From: Siphonodentalium dalli
Lineage: Eukaryota; Mollusca; Scaphopoda; Gadilida; Siphonodentaliidae
DNA: 64,000 nt
NCBI GenBank assembly: GCA_032622095.1
Contig: CP136062.1
Coordinates: 54,295,849 to 54,359,848 of the forward strand
Direction of reading: 5' to 3'
Position numbers and translations under genes: made by a program
In this document: positions 25,701 through 37,700 of the stretch, piece by piece
How the letters are laid out: every line of letters starts with the position of its first letter
Position numbering within the stretch: the stretch's first letter is position 1
Notes under the pieces: generated by a model
What the model saw: only the letters and a program-made list of their open reading frames with translations
Told to the model about the DNA's origin: nothing
Databases searched by the model: none

Positions 25701-28700
25701 TGTTTGGTTACGATAATGAAATCTATTAGCGGGTCGTCACACCAAAAGTTGAAGAAAATAATCAAATAATATGTCCATGAGGATCTTGTTAAAGATATCG
25801 TAAGCATTGGTGGTGGGTATTGCTGTTAAAATAGTCACAATCGCCATAAACAGAAATAACATTAAATTATAACCAAATTTTGTTCTTATACCAATCATAA
25901 ATATCGCTTAAATTGCAGCATATTATTGATATGTAAACAAACGCCATATTTTGTAAACAAACAGTACGTAAAGAGTATGCGATAAGCAAAACATTTAGCC
26001 CTGGTGAGACACCACACATACTGAACTTTTGTCAGAAATGACACCAAGTTGTTTACAATATACCGGTATACATGTAGCTATCGCTAATTTTCACCTCTCA
26101 AGATTTCAGTGTTGAATGGGTAACCATGAATCACTCTATTATACAATCGCAAATGTGTTGAGTGTTTGGCTTATTGCTCACTATTTACGTGCTGTATATA
26201 AACAAACGATTGACTCAAACAAAGTGTTTTGTGGATAATAACGCATTCATATGAACATTAGCCTATACTATTAGTATATTCTTGGGAAAAGTTTTGTAAA
26301 TGTTATTTATAAATTATAACCTATAACGAAGGCCAACCATGCCTTTAAGTTCCAAAGATATAAGGAGAATCACTGCATTTTAATTGCATGCCTATGAGAG
26401 AATACATTGGCACATGATATGTAATGATGCACTCATGCAGACGCACAGGGCTGCACAGATACAGGACCGCATAAGTGTTAAATACATGTATCTGTGCTAA
26501 TATTGTTTTTAATCGACCCAACATGATGGGAATATATGCTCGGACAAAGTTATGAATGCAGGCCTCCACATTTGAGGTGAAACGACCGTTCAGTTCGCCT
26601 TCAGGTTATCTAAAACGGAAATGCCGCGAAGGAAAAAATAGGTCATGCCAAAGTTTTAAAACAATTAAGCTCGGACAATTTTTGCAAGTTGCGAAAACAT
26701 ATTAACCCATCCATGACCGGAACTTCCAGCAATTTTCAAAAACCCTGTGCCAATGCATTCTCTTATATGTGTGAGTCTCCCATATCTCATACATAGGAGA
26801 ATACATTCATTGGCCTATTACAATATTTATGTCGACCTTGTAAACCAGTACATTATGTTATATATATGAGGCTCCCTGTGGGAGACTCGTATTCATATAT
26901 GAGAGAATGCATTGGCACAGGATCTGTAATGATGCACCCATGCAGACGCACAGGGCCGCACAGACACAGGGCAGCATAAGTGTTAAATACATATATCTGT
27001 GCTAATATTTTTTAGTATTTTGCTTATCACACATTCTCTTTACATACTATTTGTTTAAATAACATGGCATTTGTTTATCTAACCACAGTAATAATATGAC
27101 AATAACATGCTGCAATTCACGCGATATTTATGATTGGTATAAGAACAAGGTTTGTCTATAATATAATATTATTTATGTTTATGGCGGTTTTAACAGATGT
27201 GACTAGTTTAACAGAAACACCCACCGCAACTCTTACTGTGTCTTTAACAAGATCCTCATTGATGTATTATTTTCATTAACTTTAACTTAGGTGACAACCC
27301 GCTAATAGACCACATAATAACAACCGAACGGTGCCGTAACTCACCAGTGACCGTTCCGATTATGTGGTCATTACCGGGGTATCACCCCATTTTTTCAACT
27401 CAATTACTTAGTGGTACGAAGTGTCTGCAGCACCTTTGATGGATAAAAGCGAACGTAAAACAGGCCTTTTGCAAGAATCAAACTATAGCATTTCTGCAGC
27501 AAATCAGCCGCTTTTTACCTGACTCAAACTAAGAATCATGATGCAATGTAAACAAAACTGTTACAGTGACTTGTCAACAAACATTGCTACGGTACTAGTA
27601 ATCGCATAGAAGGTTAAAAATATTTTAGTCTAAATATTATTTTCAGAATATTTTTCAATGCTTTGGCCTTACAATGTTTAACCCTTTCATGACAGGAGCT
27701 GCGCTGGTGCAGCATTAAAGATCATGTACCAGTGAATTATTTTATATATGCAAGTCTCACATAGGAAGCATCACATATATAAGAGAATGCATTGGATTAC
27801 AAGGTCAAGGTAAATATTGTTAGGCCATGTATTCTCTTATAGATGTGAGTATATATAAATTTATCACCCCATATTATGCAGGGATACAAAAAAATAACAA
27901 ATGCTGTCAACATGGACAATTAAAGGTAAACAATCTGTTTGATGGTCTACATATCATCATATTCCAACAATATTTCTTCAAAAGACCCTTTAGTTATCAA
28001 AATCATTTTTTTTACCAAAACATAAAGCTAACTACTGTCAACTCGAGTATAACATTTTCCGAAATGTGTTATATATCAACATTTTGTTCAACGAAACTGG
28101 GTATCAACAGTCTGTCAGACGGCTCGTCAAATATTTGCTAGGCCGGCAAATATACAAGGTGGTGAAATATAACAGATTTTAAAAATTGATATTTTATAAC
28201 TCTGAGCTTTAAATGGTGGGTTCCTCGACTCAAATCGATTATTATTACACATGAAGCCAAAGAAATGGTAATAGAGGAGCGTGAACTCGGATATTATCTA
28301 TCATTATATGTACATGTATGGTACATGTCTAAGCCACATTAAGCTCCTTGTACAGATTACTTGGTGATACAGCAGGTTGACAAAGATAAAGGAACATCAG
28401 AATATTTTTATTCTGTGATGGATTTTAAGGCCTGTATGTGTGTACATGTACATGAATCTGATTATATTGACATGCTGCAATAATTTGTCACTTAAAGTGA
28501 TGTGAAACACTCCAGTAGGGTGATAAAATATAAATGGAGAATAATCTTGTTCAGAGTAGTACATTTTACAAATATTATATCCAAATTAACAACACACACC
28601 ATCATTCGTATACATAATTAAATGCAGTAACTATCGAAGGCGAACTCGTTTTCGTTATATTATCACCGATAGATGCGCCCCGAATCGAGTAGTAAATATT

Positions 28701-31700
28701 CACAATTGAGCGTAGTTCAGACAATGTTTTCTATTGAGTGATACGGTTGATTTTCTTTCGATTGTCGGCTATGTTAGTAGAATGCTACCTTCTTCCAGTT
28801 GGCATGGCGCCTTGGTACTAACTGATCAGTTTCACGCACCAGAACAAGTGCATAATATATCTTTAAAAGTTCATATCCTTCAGACAAGCTCAGAAACAAG
28901 GCTTGAGACTGATCCATGGGTACTGTTGTGCTTTGTGTAGAGATATGAAACTGGTACACCTCCAAATTCTGGTCAATGTAGTATGAAGTACGGTATAACA
29001 AAGGTTATGCATACACAGGATGCCATAGTGCACATTTTCTGAGACTCATACAGGTACATACAGAAGCATACAGGTACAAGTATGTTGTAGAATTGAATTT
29101 ACTAAATTCACTTGCCAAGAATTTCACCACTAAGTCTGATAAAATGTAGACGTCGCTGATCGGTCTCCATCAAGGAAGGAATGGATGTGTCATTTTTGCC
29201 TTTGATGAAGACATTGGTCATCATTTGGTTATATATTAAAGCCTTCCCTTCGCTGCACAGTACTGGATTCAGTGCATACCGTCCATTGGTATACATATGG
29301 TACATGTATATAGCCAGGACTGTCACAAAGCAACAACTCACATTATGTCATGCATGGACGAATACCGATAACATCTAGATTACATGTATCCGTTACATGT
29401 ACACCGAATAACATTTGAAATCCTTCCTCATCCAGTCTTGGACAGAATTAATAATATTGGTATCAAGTGTAATCAGTATATGCAAGAAACACTCAGGAAA
29501 CATGATTCTATGATTAGTTATCAGATATCAGGCCTTGAATGAAATTTGTATGTCTCAATCCAGTCAGGCAGCTCTTCCTGTCTGAAAAATAAGATTTGAA
29601 TGCTTGTAATGACATCAGAAAAGCGGAATGACTAATCATGTACATATTATTAAGATGTACGGTCCAAATTAATCACCCGGGGGGGGGGGGCAGTTATAAC
29701 AGTAATGTTATCCACTCAAACGCTGCATGTTGGTCAGAATCAGCTACAAATACATATATTTACATACTAAGTGTTGTCATCACTAAATCCAGCATACTGA
29801 TTGGGCGGCGCCCACGTGACTAGTTGCAGTTATTTCTCGGTGAATGCGCAACGGCTCATAACACCAAGCTCACAACACCATCCATAAGTCATTGGGTTTG
29901 GAAAGACGAACGCGTAATGTTTTGGGCGCATTTGGACTCGCGCAGGATTGACTTAATACATCATCTGGTTGCAATATGAAGAGAAATTATTCCTATTAAC
30001 TTTTGCCAAGGGTGATATTGGGTACTTTGGGCTGTTTTTGTCACGATACACTATTCAATTTAAATACATTTACAAAAGTGGCTTTTTCGCTAAATGTATA
30101 TAAATATAAATTATAAGGATTAACTGTCATGTGGACTATTTTTATGGAGATGTAACCGTGAGGTAAGTGGTCATAACTTGTATGTAAAACCCTTCAGGTG
30201 TTACACAATAACCAAACACCCAGGTTATCAGACTCTCGGACTAATGCACAGTACTCATGATTTACGCTTGGATCTCACATATTTGAAAATAAAAAAAATT
30301 GTTAGGTGAATCAGGTTTTACACAAGTTATGTCCACTTACCTCACGGTTACATCTCCATAAAAACAGTCCATGTACATGTACTAGTAGCATATACCGGTG
30401 TAACAGGATACCTCCCCTTAAATATCTCCCCACTCACGATACCCACATGAATGACTAAAATAAAATTTCACTCATTTGATATGTTACTTGAACAAACAAA
30501 ATTAAATAAAAAACAAACGTAAATCTCATAAAACATCTTTTTCGGGCCATTTCATGGTCAAACGATGTCAAAAGGGTGAATTTTCTTTTAGTCATATATT
30601 GGGGGAATGTCAGGGAATTACAGTAATGCCCAAAGTAAGTGACCACTTAACCTCAGGATTGTGGGTAATTTTTCAGGATTTATTCAGAAATATGGCTTGT
30701 GTGGTCTCACACCAGAAACATCTAACACAGCAGTACTAGAAAGGTTACCGCTTCAACACTGCACAAAATCGGTTGATATTTGTGGAAAATATACTAAGCA
30801 GACTAGGTGTTATGTATTGCTCCGCGTACCTATTTTTCCATGTACCTACGAATAAGTCAAGCCCTATTCCATGTGTGAGGTATGGCTACATGTATACTCA
30901 AAGTAATTGGCCACCTCTTAGTATAGTGCCCCCCCCCCCCGTTAATACTGCAGTATTAAAGATATAAAGCACAGTAACCTCCAACACCTCATTATGGTTA
31001 CTAGTACATTTTCAACGCTGCATATACCGCAGTTACACCCCATATGTATGTTGTCATGTTACACCCCATATGCATGTTGTCATGTTTCGCTTGCATGAAA
31101 ATAAAATGCAGTGTTTTTCCTCATATCTGTGGAACGGATGGCCTTCGTTACATGTACATGCATATAGTACTCCAAATATAGGACATGGGAACGCTGATAG
31201 AAAAATTGTATTGTATATACGGGGGTTAAATGTAGCACATAATGAACTTTGAAGTTGCCAACATTGTTTCGGCTATCAATTTATAAACTCCACCCATCCA
31301 TGTTGTCAGGCTGCATTGATTGGCATTACACAAACAAGCATGAAAAGATAATTTAGTGATTCATCTTATTCATGCATATATAAGTTCATTGAACATGATC
31401 CATGTGGCTGTTTTAATTTTCAACTTTTGGTGTGATATTTGTTGGTGTATCATAACCGCATGGTGCTCCACAACAGTAATCGACTTGATACCGTGGTGGA
31501 TATCATATACTGCCCGTATATACTGCGATCATTACCAGGTATCGCCCCCCCCCCCCCATTTTTAAGGTCCATAATTTTGAGGATAGCGGTATATACATGT
31601 ATTCGTGACAATGTACAAATATTCATCTGCATGGTAGCTATAGATTATAAACTCACCACTGGTATTTTGGCGAACAGACTTCCAGTAATATTTCACCTGT

Positions 31701-34700
31701 CATTTGTTCATTGCCACATGTCTAGCTAGACAGGACCGACGCTTAGACTAATCATGGGCGAAATCAATCTTCATATGTTGAAGATGAGAGGGCATGATGC
31801 CGCATCCACCATGGCTATTAATGAATCTGGCATTTCTGTAATTGAAGAAAAAATACATGTACATTTATGCTGCATATATACATGTATGTATGTGATATGG
31901 ATGCATGTATTTTCATAATTTGCAAACATATTCAAAAACCAAGTGTAAAGTTCATTCTTCCAACAATATTAGCATTTTCGGCGATTCAGATGTCAGAAGA
32001 CCATAATTCAATCGTAAGTGGAGGAATAGGGCCTGACAAAATCATGGAGAGTTTGTTACGATGTCATCGCAGATGAGTATATTTAATATCGTTGGTTAAC
32101 CACGTGATTAACTATCCTATGATATTTCCATTTACTTTGTACAATTTTTACGTACACGCAAATTTCACGAAGTGGAGGTAACCAAGGATACGTGACATAC
32201 GTCACAAGTTTGCAATTCTGCATTGATATAACTTGTGATCATGTCGTGAGCATGCGCAGTCCAACTATCGGTTATTACCCAAGATGGGAATATGAATGTT
32301 CACTCAGTGAACGTACAGATGAAAGATACAATCTTAAGTGGAGGAACCGGGATCGACGAGATCGTGGATAGTTTGTTCACACGATTACGATGTCGTACAT
32401 GATGAAATCACAGTTTTTTTGTAAAGCATGTGATTGACTATCATGCGATCCTTCAGGCCACAATTTTTACAAACACATGACTGATTATTGATTACGTCGC
32501 AAATGGGGGTAACCAAGGATACGCCACAATTTCGCTTTTAAATAAAACAGTGCATGATATTATATTTTACCTATACGATTTTGAAGTGAGCATGCACAGT
32601 TGAGCGGTTACTTCCTACGACGGAAATATTTCCACTTACGATTGTATCGTGGTAATCTGAATGTTCACTTAGTGTTAAATTGGCCATGGCATGTCAATAT
32701 TAAAGAGATTGTGGGAAATGTCTAGGTATTTTAATTAAAATAGGACTGCAAAGGATCGACAAATAACGACCGTGGTGATGATATTGAGGATTTTGAGGAC
32801 GACTACGATAATAAAGACGATGGCGAAGATGATGGTGTTGATGATGACGATTATGATGATAACAAAGGTGATGCTGATAATGACGACGATGATGATGGTG
32901 ACGATGAGGACGATGGTGATGAATGACGATGATGAAATGACGAGTAGTTGACGATTATGATGATTGCATGATATTGGTGATGATAATGATGATGATGGTG
33001 ATGATGATGATGATGCGATGATGATGACTGCATGCTAGTGACAGTGATGGAGACGATGGAGATGGAGATGATGGCGATGATAATGACGATGATGCCGATG
33101 ACGGTGACACAAACACATACAGATGGCGGGTTCTGATGACGACGATGATATTGATGACGATAGTTGAGGATGATGATGATGATAGCGGCGACAATGATTA
33201 TGCTGATGATGCGGACGATAAGCCTTCTAACGATGACGGTGGTGATGACAACGAAGATGATGATTATGATTACGATGTGATGATAATGATGATGATGATG
33301 ATGTGGATTATGATGATGATGACGCTGATGGTGATGAAGATTAGCATAATACAGTTGACGATTATAGTGATGACGAGCTTATGACGATGACTATGTTGTA
33401 AATAGTGTATATATGTTCACATTCATCTCTAATTTCATGTTAATTCATGATTGAGTTAATAAAGCATTCATCCATTAATTCTATCACTAGTAGCCTATCA
33501 GGTTGACATTTGTTAGAATAATGGTATGAAGTATAACTGTCAGATCATAACTGACAATTTCCTTATAGATCTAAGCTACATGTATATTTTCAATAAATGG
33601 GACCTTTTTATTTTTCCAACTATTGTCATATTAATGTCGACCGATAATACACTGCATTTATGGCAGAATTTGATTTTGCAGACGAAAATAGCCATTCCCG
33701 GATAGTTTTCCGTTTATGTACGGTAGCATAAAAGCACAATTTATAATTCATTAAAAACCGTTTTTGCAGTTGGGAATAGAGTTTTGCATATTGTGTAGGG
33801 CTACCTTGATATATGAATCATACATGCCGTATAATCATAGTCCATCAGAAGTTACTATTTTGACCAAAAAAATGTTCATTTATCAATGACGGATTTAATT
33901 TTCTGAAATATTTCACGGAACCAAATTTAGGCCGATTTACTATCAAATTTCATTTGAATAATATGGATAAGTCGTGCACTTTTAATTGTAGTTCGATTAA
34001 GTATTTTACTAGTAACAGTCTGTTCATAACGAGAAATCACTTCAATTGATTACTAATTAGTTTCACTTACCTAAAATCCGAACAATTTGTATCCTATGAA
34101 AACGTAAATGGACGTCCGCTATTGATCCACGAGGCTCCGGTAGGTAAAAAAGATAGGAATGCTTGTGCCGCTGTTGTAAAGTGGAACGAAATTACACGCA
34201 TCAAGAACTATTTGTAATAATAAAAGTTCAACGAAGCAATAGATTGATAAGGCCACCACCAACAGGAGCGTGAAGACATGGTGATTGGGGTATATTTATC
34301 CCAAACAGTTCTAATAATTAAAAATTTCATGACTGCCACATTAGTTGTAAACTTCACACCATATAAGAGCACCCCCCACCCCCTGGAATACGGAATAATA
34401 CCACTTAACACAGAGGGTGGAATACGAAATACCAGTTAACAGCCATACGGATAAATTCTCTATTGCCGTACGAACGCCGGTCACCATGTCCATGTCTAAA
34501 AATGATATAAATTGATGATCGACGATCTGTATGTCAAACCGTGCATTTATTGTGACAAACATCGCATTTATATTATTCTTATGATCATTTTTTTGGAATG
34601 TTGGCATACGAATACCGGTATTTTTGGAACACCGAATACCTCCTAACAGAGGGGCCGGAATACGGCGTACCTCATAACAGGGCATGGAATACGGCGTACG

Positions 34701-37700
34701 AAATGGGGGGGGGGGCGGCTCTTATACCGGGTATGACATATATTACATAAAAAAACACACTCACCGCGCTGTTGAAGGGGGATGTCTGTGTAACCTTTGT
34801 TTATTAATTTAACCCTTTCATATAACGGAAGTTAGGCTGGTGCAGCATTAAGGACGCTGTTTGTATTAAACATTTATCATGGTCAGTGTTTGCATTTTAA
34901 AACACAGGGCAAGTTAGATTACATCATTTAATTGATATTCTAGTCAAAATATTCTATGAAACTACTTTAAAACCACATGTTATGCACCCTGTTTTGCCAA
35001 CTAAACTATGAAATATAGATATGTTATTTGTTTTATTGTCAGAGAAAAGCATTCTGCAAAGATATGGCCTTATACATGTTATAAACATGCAAAATGTGGC
35101 TTCATTTGGCCTTTCTGCCATCATTTAGAGAGTAAAATCTGAATAAATTCCCTTAGTTTGATATTTATGATCCCATAATCCCATGAAATGGTATTTAAAA
35201 CCTCAAATGTCAGTATTTCCTATCAGATTGACATATCAACTAATATAATTAAACATTTCCCATGGTCATTACATGCATTTTAATATACAAGGCAATGTAG
35301 AAAACATCATTTGATGGATATTTTACTTAAAATAGTCAGTGGAAACTACATAAAAGCAATATTGTATGCATCCCTGTATAGCCAAATCAAATTAAACTAT
35401 GGATATTGTATTGTTTATTTCATCTGAGACATGTATTCTGTTCAGATATAGCCTTATATATGTTACAAACATGCCAATAATGGCATCATTTAGGCTTTTT
35501 TCCCATTATTTATAGGGTAAAAGCTGAATAAATTCCCTTATTTCAAATGTGTAAGATGCCAAGCCAGCTGAAATGGTGTATCAAACCTCAAATGGCAGTA
35601 TTTCTTATCAGATGGACATCTCTACCAATAAATTAAACATTTTTCATGGTCATTGCAGGCATTTTAATATACATGACAAGGCAGAAAACATCATTTGATG
35701 GATATTTTACTTAAAATAGTCTGTGGAAACAACCTAAAAGCCATGTTGTATGCATCCCTGTATAATCAAAACAAATTAAACTATGGATATTTTATGGTGT
35801 ATTTTATCAGCGACATGTATTCTCTTGAGATATAGCCTTATACATGTCATTAACATGCAAATAGTGGCTTCATTTGGGCTTTCTTCCATTATTTAGAGAG
35901 TCAAATCTGAAGAAATTTCCTTATAGTTTGATATTTATGATCCCATAATCCCATGAAATGGTATTTTAAACCTCAAATGTCAGTACTTCTTATCAGATGG
36001 ACATATCAACTAATGAATTAAACATTTCCCATGGTCATTACATGCATTTTAATATACAAGGCTATGTAGAAAACATCATTTGATGGATATTTTACTTAAA
36101 ATAGTCTGTGGAAACTACATAAAAGCAATATTGTATGCATCCCTCTATAGCCAAATGCAATTGAACTATGGATATTTTATTGTGCATGTTATCAGAGACA
36201 TGTATTCTGTTGAGATATAGCCTTATACGTGTTATTAACATGCAAATAGTGGCTTCAGTTGGGCTTTCTTCCATAATTTAGAGAGTCAACGCTAAATAAA
36301 TTCCCTTAGGTTTCAAATTTAAAAGATGCCAAGCCAGCTGAAATGGTGTATCAAACCTAAAATGTCAGTATTTCTTATCAGATGGACATCTCTACCAATA
36401 AATTAAGCATTTCTCATGGCCATTGCATGCATTTTAATATATAGGACAAGGCAGAATACATCACTTGATGGATATTTTACTTAAAATACTTTGTGGAAAC
36501 TACATAAAAGCCACATTGTATGCTTTCCTATATAGCCAAATGAAATTCAACTATGGATAAATTGGATATTTTATTGTTTGTATCATCAGAGGCATGCATT
36601 CTGCTAAGATATAGTCTTTTGTGTATTATAAACATACAATATGTGCATGGCCTCATTGGGCTTGCTTTCATAATACAAGAGAGTCAAATACCATCAGTTT
36701 GAAATTGGTAGCATCTTCCATCCTTATATAAGAGGGGTATATACCAGCTTGAAGTACCGGTTTAATTAATAGGTTCAATGCAAGGGGCCACCAGAGAGGT
36801 TTGTCTAGTTCGGGATGGTGTGGCAAACCGCCAACTGGAGATTTCAAGGGAGGCCTCCTCAATGGTGACCCACTATATTGTGCAAACAAAATTTTATTAA
36901 AATTGTATAAAGGTCAGCATGCCCTAAGAGCATTGAGAAATAGATAAAAACACTTACTGACAGATTACCAATAACAAAATTACATCTGTTGAAACTATTG
37001 TTATGTAAACAAAACTGTTACAGTGATTTGTCAACAAATATATAATTCTAGCTGTATTATTAGTTCAAATATTTAACTATGAATAATATTTTCAGAATAT
37101 TTTATCAACAGGTTGGACCTTTTCCAATGTTATGTAAACAAAACTGTTACAGTGAGTGACTTGTCAACAATTATATAATCCTATAGCTGTAGTATTACAT
37201 GTAATTCAAATATTTAAGTATGAATATGAATTTCAGATTATTTATTCAACAGGTTGGACCTTTTTCAATGTTTACCATAAAATTTTGATCACAATTTTGC
37301 TCTCGTTGGACTTTTACAGTTATTCCAATACAGCAGTAATTTGTACATAACAATTAATTCTTGGTTTAGAAATATTTTCTTTAAGTATTTCTTAACTTAG
37401 AAAAAAAATCTTGAAACAAGAAATATATATTTAATTTTTGAAGCCATTTTCTTAGTAAGGAAATTGTTTCTTGTTTCAAGACTAAAGTCTATCTTTTTTG
37501 AGAAAACTATCTCTTGTCTGGTGGGAGTTTCTTAAATTTTCTTGATGTAGCAGACTTGGGGGGTATATTTCCCAAAATAAGATTTATTTTCCTGTTTCAG
37601 GAAATAGTTTTTCTTGTTTCAAGATATTTTATCTTATTAAGAAATTATTTTTGGCAGTGTAGATCTGACATGTAGCTGCTGCTACCCATCGCCCCAGTGG

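Larger units (their letters stand above)
23844..37659. mobile_element. 13.8-kb TIR element with TA target duplication, inserted in LINE B
   Basis: The ends are CACTGCCAAAAATA... and its complement ...TATTTTTGGCAGTG, flanked on each side by TA (23842-23843, 37660-37661). Excision to one TA restores LINE B codons (MSD-L-L-A-N-Q). Both ends continue inward for 300-500 bp with many short TTCTTGTTTCAAGA / CTTAGTAAGAAA-type palindromic motifs, in inverted orientation relative to each other. A TA duplication is typical of Tc1/mariner-like transposons, but no transposase was recognised. Much of the length is later insertions and tandem repeats. Confidence 0.82.

Noticed and set aside
32851-33384. Poly-Ser/His and poly-Asp/Met open frames on both strands
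   Set aside because: They lie wholly in a GAT-rich low-complexity tract. The composition alone produces the frames.
23844-37659. Maverick/Polinton-type giant transposon, suggested by the 13.8-kb length
   Set aside because: The duplication is TA rather than 6 bp, and no polymerase B, integrase, ATPase or capsid gene is present.
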